From the NCBI GenBank assembly GCA_025362825.1, contig JANYFF010000125.1:1-6972 (forward strand): 6,972 bases of DNA. Direction: 5' to 3'. Positions 1 through 5,003 of the stretch are shown in pieces. Positions within the stretch are counted from its first letter, which is position 1. Every line of letters starts with the position of its first letter. Origin of the DNA: Polaromonas sp. (GTDB lineage Bacteria; Pseudomonadota; Gammaproteobacteria; Burkholderiales; Burkholderiaceae_C). A model generated the notes under the pieces. The model was not told the origin of the DNA. It ran no database searches and saw only the letters and a list, made by a program, of their open reading frames with translations. A program made the position numbers and the translations under genes.

Positions 1-114
1 GTCAATGGGCAGATGCTGGCCCAAGGCGATGCCGCCATGATCGAATCACAAGGCAACCTTGACCTGCGCAAAGGCAGTGATGCAGAAGTGCTGGTGTTTG
101 ACCTGGCTGCCTAG
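1..114 (+). CDS. Pirin-family (YhhW-like) protein, C-terminal fragment
   Basis: Only the last 37 codons and the TAG stop (112-114) lie in the window; the rest is to the left. The visible tail reads VNGQMLAQGDAAMIES, then a short strand region, and ends in AEVLVFDLAA. This matches the C-terminal cupin of YhhW-type pirins (quercetinase-like), which end in a 'GD-A' turn followed by an E-[VL]-L-[LVF]-FDL strand. Pirins are bicupin proteins that bind iron; some open flavonols in vitro, and many have no known substrate. The metal ligands sit in the N-terminal cupin, which is not visible, so activity cannot be judged. It lies on the same strand as doxX, 147 bases upstream. That gap and its T-rich leader suggest doxX may have its own promoter. 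The assignment rests on a short segment and is moderately sure. Confidence 0.7.
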   Translation, partial: VNGQMLAQGDAAMIESQGNLDLRKGSDAEVLVFDLAA

Positions 115-261
115 CGTGTATGGTGTGGTGATCCGGTTGTAGGACGCTGCGCCATTGTTATTTTCCTGTCTCGCAAGTTGCCTAGACTGCAAAGTTAAAG
201 CGCTTTCCATCTTTTTCTTCCATTTTTTGTTTTCGTTTTTAACTTTTATAAAGGACTCATC
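115..261 (+). promoter_or_regulatory. Leader of doxX with palindromic operator-like sites
   Basis: This intergenic leader has two palindromes. GCAAGTTGC (173-181) is a 9-base inverted repeat, and a further GCAA follows at 189-192, giving TTGC-N7-GCAA. AAAGCGCTTT (197-206) is a perfect 10-base palindrome; with its flanks (195-208) it differs at two positions from TGAAAGCGCTTTCA, a form typical of LacI/GalR-family operators, which have a central CG. Bases 204-250 are T-rich. The ribosome binding site AAAGGA (250-255) sits six bases before the ATG at 262. I found no convincing -35/-10 pair, so the promoter position is unknown. Which regulator binds, if any, is inference. Confidence 0.35.
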
Positions 262-669
262 ATGCTCAACTCCCTGCAAAATCCCCTGACGCTGATCGGC
301 CGTGTGCTGCTGGCCCTGCTGTTTGTCCCCGCGGGTTTCGGTAAGTTGGTGGGGTTTGCCGGCACTGTTGGCTATATCGCCTCCAAGGGTGTGCCACTGC
401 CTGAAGTCGCTGCAGCGATTGCCGTTGCCGTTGAACTGGGCTTGGGCATTCTGTTGCTGGTGGGTTACCAGGCGCGCTGGGCGGCGCTGGCCATCGGCCT
501 GTTCACGCTGGTCATCACCTTTATCTTCCACAACTTCTGGGCTGTGCCACCTGAGATGATGATGATGCAGAAGATGAACTTCATGAAGAATCTGGCGATT
601 GTTGGCGGCCTGTTCACAATCGCTGCCTGGGGTCCAGGTGCCTGGAGTGTTGACGCCAAACGGGGCTGA
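262..669 (+). CDS. DoxX-family membrane protein
   Basis: This is a 135-residue protein of the DoxX family, small four-helix inner-membrane proteins. Hydrophobic segments lie at about 10-30, 48-68, 73-93 and 107-124. The N-terminal stretch GRVLLALLFVPAGFGKLVGF, the Glu58-Leu-Gly in helix 2, the HNFW at 90-93 ending helix 3, and FMKNLAIVGGL opening helix 4 are all typical. In Mycobacterium tuberculosis a DoxX homologue joins superoxide dismutase and the thiosulfate sulfurtransferase SseA in a membrane oxidoreductase complex. Many proteobacterial relatives lie beside oxidoreductase genes with no proven reaction. The ATG at 262 has AAAGGA six bases upstream and gives the usual family length. The loop before helix 4 is methionine-rich (Met99-102, 105, 108), encoded partly by four consecutive ATG codons. 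It is probably the first gene of a cluster with the flavodoxin gene 56 bases downstream. The family call is strong; the function is unknown. Confidence 0.92.
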   Translation: MLNSLQNPLTLIGRVLLALLFVPAGFGKLVGFAGTVGYIASKGVPLPEVAAAIAVAVELGLGILLLVGYQARWAALAIGLFTLVITFIFHNFWAVPPEMMMMQKMNFMKNLAIVGGLFTIAAWGPGAWSVDAKRG

Positions 670-675
670 TGCACC

Positions 676-690
676 CGACGCCTGGCGTCG
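676..690 (+). other. Small hairpin in the doxX-flavodoxin gap
   Basis: CGACGC (676-681) and GCGTCG (685-690) are exact inverted repeats around a three-base loop, CTG. It starts seven bases after the doxX stop. The following sequence (691-700) is only mildly T-rich and has no run of T, so this is not a standard intrinsic terminator. It could be an RNA-stabilising or expression-tuning stem between two cotranscribed genes, or chance. Confidence 0.35.
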
Positions 691-725
691 CAATTTATTC
701 CCAAACATTCAACAGGCCTTCTTCC

Positions 726-1280
726 ATGTCAAAAATTGTTGTGCTTTACCACTCCGGCTACGGCCATACCCAGCGCATGGCCCAGGCCGTATCCGAGGGG
801 GCTGGCGCCGAGCTGCTGGCCATAGATGCTGACGGCAATTTGCCGGCTGGCGGTTGGGAAACCCTGGATGCTGCAGACGCCATCATCATGGGTTCACCAA
901 CCTATATGGGCAGTGTCAGCTGGCAGTTCAAGAAGTTTGCCGAAGCGTCTTCAAAACCCTGGTTTAGCCAGAGTTGGAAGGACAAACTGTTTGCCGGCTT
1001 TACCCATAGCGCCAGCATGAATGGTGACAAGCAATCCACCTTGAACTACCTGTTCACGCTGGCCATGCAGCACAGCGGCCTATGGGTCGGAGCCGGGGTG
1101 TTACCGAGCAACAGCAAGGCAGCGCAGCGCAATGATGTGAACTACCTAGGGTCGTTTGCCGGCGCCATGGCACAGTCGCCCGCAGATGCCGGGGCCGGCG
1201 AGATGTTTGCAGGCGACCTTGAAACGGCCAGGATTTTTGGCAAACGGGTAGTCGACACTGCTCAGAGACTCGGGCGCTAA
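726..1280 (+). CDS. Flavodoxin-family NAD(P)H-dependent oxidoreductase (WrbA-like)
   Basis: This 184-residue soluble protein has a flavodoxin fold. The N-terminal strand and loop KIVVLYHSGYGHTQRMA (residues 3-19) form the FMN phosphate-binding loop. GSPTYMGSVSWQFKKF (56-71) is the second FMN loop, seen in WrbA-type quinone reductases and NADPH-dependent FMN reductases. The Thr/Ser-rich segment AGFTHSASMNGDKQSTL (90-106) is the third flavin-contacting region. The expected role is FMN-dependent reduction of quinones or other electrophiles in the cytoplasm with NAD(P)H; the substrate is not determined. The reading frame is open back to an ATG at 669 that overlaps the doxX stop (TGATG), adding 19 residues. 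I prefer the ATG at 726 because the family begins directly with the beta strand and the extra residues look non-homologous. The ribosome binding site at 726 is weak, so coupling from doxX may matter. The N-terminal choice is probable, not certain. Confidence 0.88.
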   Translation: MSKIVVLYHSGYGHTQRMAQAVSEGAGAELLAIDADGNLPAGGWETLDAADAIIMGSPTYMGSVSWQFKKFAEASSKPWFSQSWKDKLFAGFTHSASMNGDKQSTLNYLFTLAMQHSGLWVGAGVLPSNSKAAQRNDVNYLGSFAGAMAQSPADAGAGEMFAGDLETARIFGKRVVDTAQRLGR

Positions 1281-1339
1281 GATTCCTTTGAAACCTGCGC
1301 CTGCCTTGGGGCCGGTATCAATTTTGATGAAAGTCTTCC

Positions 1340-1747
1340 ATGACGATTGAACTCAAACGTGACCGCAACGCGCCCCTTGCGCAGGCTGTGCATATTCGTG
1401 AACATGCCTTCATGACCGATGGCAGCGTGGCGGAAGGCGGCACGGATGCAGGCCCGAGTCCGCATGATCTGTATGACGCCGCGCTTGCCAGTTGCAAGGC
1501 GGTGACGGTGATGTGGTATGCCCGCAAAAAGGGCATCCCGGTTGACGATATCCACACGGTTGTCGAACGAGACGACAGCCAGGAACGAGCAAGTGTTTAC
1601 AAGCTGTCGACCACGCTGCGCATCAGCGGCGCACTGACGGATGCACAGCTCGATGAGCTGGGCAAGGTGGCCGCCAAGTGCCCGGTGCACAAGCTGATGA
1701 CAGCGGTGACCACAGAAGTCACGACCAAAGTGGAGCGTCTGCCTTGA
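1340..1747 (+). CDS. OsmC-family peroxiredoxin-like protein
   Basis: This 135-residue protein belongs to the OsmC/Ohr superfamily, thiol peroxidases that reduce organic hydroperoxides. The two conserved cysteines are Cys52, in ALASCKAVTVMWYARKK at the start of the long central helix, and Cys114, in AAKCPVHKLM. In Ohr and OsmC these form the reactive and resolving thiols. The N-terminal PSPHDLYDAALASC segment (39-52) is a family signature. It lacks the features that would mark it firmly as Ohr, so it is best called OsmC-like; some members of this branch are less well characterised. The ATG at 1340 follows a GATGAAAG purine stretch (1326-1333) at six bases' spacing. It starts 59 bases after the flavodoxin stop on the same strand, and its stop overlaps the likely TTG start of the downstream pirin gene, which supports cotranscription. 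Confidence 0.9.
   Translation: MTIELKRDRNAPLAQAVHIREHAFMTDGSVAEGGTDAGPSPHDLYDAALASCKAVTVMWYARKKGIPVDDIHTVVERDDSQERASVYKLSTTLRISGALTDAQLDELGKVAAKCPVHKLMTAVTTEVTTKVERLP
1732..1735 (+). promoter_or_regulatory. Ribosome binding site that sets the TTG start of the pirin gene
   Basis: GGAG lies inside the end of the osmC-like gene, eight bases before TTG at 1744. A competing GTG at 1750 would be 14 bases away, too far for good pairing. An ATG at 1678 lies well inside osmC, and the extra residues it would add do not look like pirin. This spacing is the main reason for choosing TTG. Confidence 0.55.
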
Positions 1748-2628
1748 GTGTGCAGCTCACACTGACCGGCCACAACAAAGACCTGGGTGGCGGTTTCATG
1801 GTGCGCCGCCTGTTGCCTTCGGCGCAAAAGCAGGCTGTCGGCCCATTCCTGTTTTTTGACCATTTCGGCCCTGTGACCGTGCAGCCCGGCGCCAGTTACG
1901 ACGTCAGGCCGCATCCCCATATTGGCCTGGCAACCGTGACCTATCTGTTTGAAGGCGCCATCATGCACCGCGACAGCTTGGGCTCGGCCCAGCGCATTGA
2001 GCCGGGCGCGATCAACTGGATGACGGCAGGCAAAGGCATCGTGCATTCAGAGCGTGGTCCTGAAGACCTCAGGGCCAGGGCCTATGTCAACCACGGCATA
2101 CAGCTTTGGGCGGCTTTGCCTGTGGCGTTTGAGGAAGTTGAGCCTGAATTCGTGCATACGCCCGCAGCTGATATTCCGGCCGTGGTGGTGGGCGATGCCG
2201 CGGTGCGGGTATTGATAGGGCAGGCGTTTCGCAAGACTTCGCCCGTCAAAACTTTTGCGCCCACCGTGTATCTTGACGTGCAACTGGCGGCTGGTGGCGC
2301 GTTTGAGTTGCCACCACTGGCCGATGAGCTGGCTGTGTATTCGATTGACAGCGCCATTGAAATTGACGGCGTGCCGCTGGCCGCGCACACGCTGGCCGTC
2401 CTTGCGCCCGCAATGACGGTCAGGATTACCGCTTCATCATCAGCCAGCCTGATGGTGCTAGGCGGCGACGCGCTGGATGGGCACAAGCTGATCTGGTGGA
2501 ATTTTGTGTCTAGCCGCAAGGAGCGGATTGCCCAGGCTTCAACTGACTGGAGCAACCAGGCCATGGGGCAGGTGCCAGGCGAGACTGAATTCATTCCCCT
2601 GCCCGAACGCAAACCTGCGGCTGACTGA
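1744..2628 (+). CDS. Pirin-family bicupin protein
   Basis: With a TTG start at 1744 this is a 294-residue pirin. The start is chosen for the GGAG at 1732-1735 and the four-base TTGA overlap with the osmC stop. The protein opens with the expected DLGGGFMVRRLLPSAQ segment (13-28) and VGPFLFFDHFGPV (32-44). The N-terminal cupin keeps the four iron ligands of pirins: His57 and His59 in RPHPHIGLATVTYLFEG, and His101 and Glu103 in GIVHSE. The C-terminal cupin runs to about 250, followed by the family tail with WWNFVSSRKERI and a PGETEFIPLPE end. Pirins are iron proteins; some have quercetin 2,3-dioxygenase activity, others bind protein partners, and the native substrate is unknown here. It is a different subfamily from the fragment at 1-114, so two pirins bracket the doxX, flavodoxin and osmC genes. 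A GTG at 1750 is the alternative start. Confidence 0.9.
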   Translation: MSVQLTLTGHNKDLGGGFMVRRLLPSAQKQAVGPFLFFDHFGPVTVQPGASYDVRPHPHIGLATVTYLFEGAIMHRDSLGSAQRIEPGAINWMTAGKGIVHSERGPEDLRARAYVNHGIQLWAALPVAFEEVEPEFVHTPAADIPAVVVGDAAVRVLIGQAFRKTSPVKTFAPTVYLDVQLAAGGAFELPPLADELAVYSIDSAIEIDGVPLAAHTLAVLAPAMTVRITASSSASLMVLGGDALDGHKLIWWNFVSSRKERIAQASTDWSNQAMGQVPGETEFIPLPERKPAAD

Positions 2629-2675
2629 ACGATCACGGGTCCAGGTGCTGGGACTTCAGCGTCTGAGTGTTTCGG

Positions 2676-2737
2676 TATTGCTACTGTTTTGATAGCACTA
2701 TAGGAAGCAATCGCGGTGGCAGCGGGCCTTTTTCGTT
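2676..2737. repeat. Probable Comamonadaceae-type dispersed intergenic repeat
   Basis: Between the convergent pirin and egtB genes lies a segment with GCTACTGTTTTGATAGC at 2680-2696 (arms GCTA and TAGC), then an A/G-rich stretch, then GGGCCTTTTTC at 2724-2734. Elements with this layout, with GCTAT-N-TAGC-like arms and a trailing GGCC plus T run, recur in intergenic DNA of Polaromonas, Rhodoferax and relatives, as I remember them. It may also serve as a bidirectional end-of-transcript region, but I see no strong GC stem directly before the T runs at 2728-2733 and 2740-2745, so I do not call a terminator. The repeat identity is from memory and needs a genome search. Confidence 0.4.
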
Positions 2738-2746
2738 GGTTTTTTG

Positions 2747-4084
2747 CTAAAAACTGGTGTCACGGGCCAGCCGCAGGCCGCTGAACTGCCATTGCGCATC
2801 TGGCGGGAAGAAATTACGGTAGCTCGCCCGGATGTGGCTTTGCGGTGTGGCGCATGAGCCGCCGCGCAGCACAAACTGGTTGCACATGAACTTGCCGTTG
2901 TACTCGCCGACCAGGCCTTCCCACGGCTTGTAGCCGGGGTAGGGGTTGTAGTTGGATTGCGTCCACTCCCACACGTCGCCAAACATCTGCATCGGCAAGC
3001 CGGGTTTGTTTTCCTGCAGGGGCAGTGGATGAAAGGCCGCGTTCTCTACAAAATTGCCCTGCGGCGTTTTTGGCAACGCCCGTGCGGCCAGTTCCCATTC
3101 AAATTCTGTCGGCAACCGGGCGCCCGACCAGCGCGCGAAGGCATCGGCCTCGAAGTAGCTGAGGTGGCATACCGGCGTATTGGGGTCTACATCCACCAGG
3201 CCTTGCAGGGTGAAGTTCTGGAAGCCCGCATCGCCCGCGCTGTCGCCGGCCTGCCAGTAAAGTGGCAACGCATGCTGGCCGGCCTGCACCCAGTCCCAAC
3301 CCATCGACAGCCACAAATCCGCCCGCTGGTAGCCGCCGTCCCTGATGAAGGCCATCATCTCGCCGTTGGTGACCAGCCTGTCGGCAAGCTTGAACGGTGC
3401 GACGAAAAAACGGTGGCGGGGCGTTTCGTTGTCAAAGGCGAATGCACCATCCTGTGCTGCGTCAAAACCGTGCTCCACCAGACCGCCCGGATACGCGACC
3501 CAGCTCACCGGCTGTGGATGGGTGCCCGCCAGCGGCCAGCGTCTGGCATAGGCGGGGCGGCCCGGGTTAAACGACAGCGCATGCTTGATGTCCGTCAGGA
3601 TCAGCTCCTGGTGCTGCTGCTCATGGTGCAGGCCGAGGGTGACGAGTTGTGCGAATTCTGCTTGTTCTTCTGGCGTACTGTGCGCGTCAACTCTGGCAAT
3701 AGTCTCCAGCATGCGCTGGTTGACCTGCGCCCGGTAGGCCAGCACTTCCTCAAGTGACGGGCTGCTGATGAGGCCACGCTTTGGGCGAGGATATTTGTCA
3801 CCGACACCGTAGTAATAGCTGTTGAAGAGGACACGAAAACCCGGGTCAAAAGGCGTGAAGTCTTTTTCAAAGTGCTCCAGGATGAAGGTCTCAAAAAACC
3901 AGGTGAGGTGTGCCAGATGCCACTTGGCTGGGCTGGCGTCGGGCATGGACTGCAGCTGGCAGTCTTCAGCACCCAGCGACTTGACGAGGCGTTCGGTTTG
4001 CGCGCGAACGGCAGAAAAACTGACTGCCAGGCTGGAAGCTGTCGATGGACCGGAGGCTTCGAAGACAGATGGAGGGGCATGCAT
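2747..4084 (-). CDS. egtB: Ergothioneine biosynthesis sulfoxide synthase EgtB
   Basis: This 445-residue protein has the two-domain EgtB layout. An N-terminal DinB-like four-helix domain (about 20-170) is followed by a formylglycine-generating-enzyme-like domain (about 190-442). EgtB uses non-heme iron and O2 to join hercynine (N-alpha-trimethylhistidine) to gamma-glutamylcysteine or cysteine as a sulfoxide. The iron-ligand histidines are visible as His59 in KWHLAHL and His154 and His158 in LHHEQQHQE. C-terminal markers are RLPTEFEWELAAR (323-335), FGDVWEWTQSNYNPYPGY (368-385), LRGGSCATP (406-414) and SYRNFFPPDAQWQFSGLRLA (421-440). The ATG at 4084 has AAGGA at 4098-4094, nine bases upstream. 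It follows trhO by 73 bases on the same strand, so the two may be cotranscribed. The usual partner egtD is not adjacent on either side. The selenoneine synthase SenA is a related alternative, but no senB or senC is seen nearby, so EgtB is favoured. Confidence 0.9.
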   Translation of the reverse strand: MHAPPSVFEASGPSTASSLAVSFSAVRAQTERLVKSLGAEDCQLQSMPDASPAKWHLAHLTWFFETFILEHFEKDFTPFDPGFRVLFNSYYYGVGDKYPRPKRGLISSPSLEEVLAYRAQVNQRMLETIARVDAHSTPEEQAEFAQLVTLGLHHEQQHQELILTDIKHALSFNPGRPAYARRWPLAGTHPQPVSWVAYPGGLVEHGFDAAQDGAFAFDNETPRHRFFVAPFKLADRLVTNGEMMAFIRDGGYQRADLWLSMGWDWVQAGQHALPLYWQAGDSAGDAGFQNFTLQGLVDVDPNTPVCHLSYFEADAFARWSGARLPTEFEWELAARALPKTPQGNFVENAAFHPLPLQENKPGLPMQMFGDVWEWTQSNYNPYPGYKPWEGLVGEYNGKFMCNQFVLRGGSCATPQSHIRASYRNFFPPDAQWQFSGLRLARDTSF

Positions 4085-4157
4085 GGTGAAACATCCTTTT
4101 CAGCAGAGCAGGAGCGGAAAAAAGTCCAAGCTTCGCACAGGCCGGCGATTTTTGCTG

Positions 4158-4919
4158 TCAGACAGTGGGCAGATCGGCCGGGTCAGGTGATACCCGGGGT
4201 TGCAGTTCAGGGTCTAGTGCGCGGCGCTCGTCAAACACAAAGCATTCGCCTTCAAAATGCGCCTGCCCGTTCACTTCAAAGTATTTCAGGATGCCGCCGT
4301 CCAGCTGCCAGACGTTGTCAACGCCAGCTTCCCGCATGAAGATCGCCGCCTTTTCGCAGCGTATGCCGCCGGTGCAAAAGCTCACCACCGTCTTGCCGGC
4401 CAGGCTGGTACGGTGGTCAAGCAAGGCCTGCGGAAACTCGGTAAATTTGCTGATGCGCCAGTCGATGGCGTTTTTAAAGCTGCCGACATCAACTTCAAAA
4501 TCATTGCGCGTGTCCAGCGTCACCACTGGCCTTCCGGCATCGTCCGCGCCGGCGTCCAGCCAGCGCTTGAGCGTGGCGGCGTCGACAGCTGGCGCACGGC
4601 CCGCAGTCGGCTGAATGGCCGGGTGGTTCATGCGGATGATTTCAGGCTTGATCTTGACCAGCAGCTTGCGAAAAGGCTGTGTGTGCGAAAAGCTTTCCTT
4701 GACCTCTAGATCGGCAAAACGCACATCCAGCCGCAGCCAGCCCAAAAAATCATGAATATCGGCAGATGGACCGGCCAGAAACAGGTTGATACCTTCTTCT
4801 GCCAGCAGCACGGTGCCCTTTAGTGCGCGGGCGGCCAGTTCACCTGATACGGCCACCTGCAGCTCTGGCAGGCGGCCGAGTGCTATGAATTTATACGCTG
4901 CAATATTCAGAACTTTCAT
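4158..4919 (-). CDS. trhO: tRNA U34 hydroxylase TrhO (UPF0176, rhodanese-related)
   Basis: This 253-residue protein matches TrhO (formerly YceA/UPF0176), which in Escherichia coli and Bacillus subtilis forms 5-hydroxyuridine at position 34 of tRNA, the first step to cmo5U or mo5U. The N-terminal acylphosphatase-like domain (about 1-95) has the family pattern MKVLNIAAYKF and KGTVLLAEEGINLFLAGP. The rhodanese domain (about 110-225) contains VTLDTRNDFEVDVGSFKNAI (133-152) and the active-site loop FCTGGIRCEKAA, with Cys182 as the catalytic thiol and Cys188 nearby. GECFVFDER (224-232) follows. It lacks most of the C-terminal extension of the roughly 350-residue E. coli enzyme, as many short relatives do. 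It is transcribed away from dnaE. I see no Shine-Dalgarno-like sequence before its ATG on this strand. A TACAAT box only about 11 bases upstream would give a nearly leaderless transcript. The role is well supported; the leaderless idea is inference. Confidence 0.93.
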   Translation of the reverse strand: MKVLNIAAYKFIALGRLPELQVAVSGELAARALKGTVLLAEEGINLFLAGPSADIHDFLGWLRLDVRFADLEVKESFSHTQPFRKLLVKIKPEIIRMNHPAIQPTAGRAPAVDAATLKRWLDAGADDAGRPVVTLDTRNDFEVDVGSFKNAIDWRISKFTEFPQALLDHRTSLAGKTVVSFCTGGIRCEKAAIFMREAGVDNVWQLDGGILKYFEVNGQAHFEGECFVFDERRALDPELQPRVSPDPADLPTV

Positions 4920-4929
4920 GATGCCAATA

Positions 4930-4935
4930 ATTGTA
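4930..4935 (-). promoter_or_regulatory. Candidate -10 box for trhO
   Basis: On the - strand this reads TACAAT, five of six matches to TATAAT. It ends 10 bases before the trhO ATG (4919), so transcription would begin about four bases before the start codon. No good -35 is seen at 16-18 bases' spacing (the region reads about GGCTTC), so the call is weak. Confidence 0.3.
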
Positions 4936-4991
4936 GGAGGATGGTGCTTGAGGAAGCCGGGGCCGCACCCCGTGGGTTAACCTTTGAGGCC

Positions 4992-4997
4992 TAAAAT
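4992..4997 (+). promoter_or_regulatory. Candidate -10 box for dnaE
   Basis: TAAAAT matches the -10 consensus at five of six positions and ends six bases before the ATG at 5004, so a start there would be nearly leaderless. The region 17 bases upstream is GC-rich with no -35 match. dnaE may instead be transcribed from a promoter further left, inside trhO. The 84-base divergent gap (4920-5003) must hold at least one promoter for trhO if that gene is not read from farther upstream, which is unlikely given the divergent dnaE. Confidence 0.22.
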
Positions 4998-5003
4998 CCG
5001 GTG

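Noticed and set aside
46..708. A 220-codon open frame on the - strand across the doxX gene
   Set aside because: It is antisense to a clear DoxX gene, has low-complexity content (His runs from the ATG repeats, many Gln) and no recognisable domain; it is a shadow of GC-biased coding.
669..725. Extended start of the flavodoxin at the ATG overlapping the doxX stop
   Set aside because: The overlap is suggestive of coupling, but the 19 added residues do not look like flavodoxin and the fold begins exactly at the ATG at 726. It is kept only as an alternative.
2629..2746. Intrinsic terminator between the convergent pirin and egtB genes
   Set aside because: T runs are present near 2728-2745, but I could not find a stable stem placed directly before them on either strand.
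2957..3757. A 266-codon open frame on the + strand inside egtB
   Set aside because: It is antisense to the well-conserved EgtB domains and its translation shows no family features.
4935..4994. Tiny + strand reading frame after a perfect AGGAGG, before dnaE (possible leader peptide)
   Set aside because: AGGAGG (4935-4940) directly abuts the ATG at 4941 with no spacer, and the 17-codon peptide has no leader-peptide features; a TTG at 4948 gives only ten codons. The motif is more simply explained as part of the trhO promoter region.
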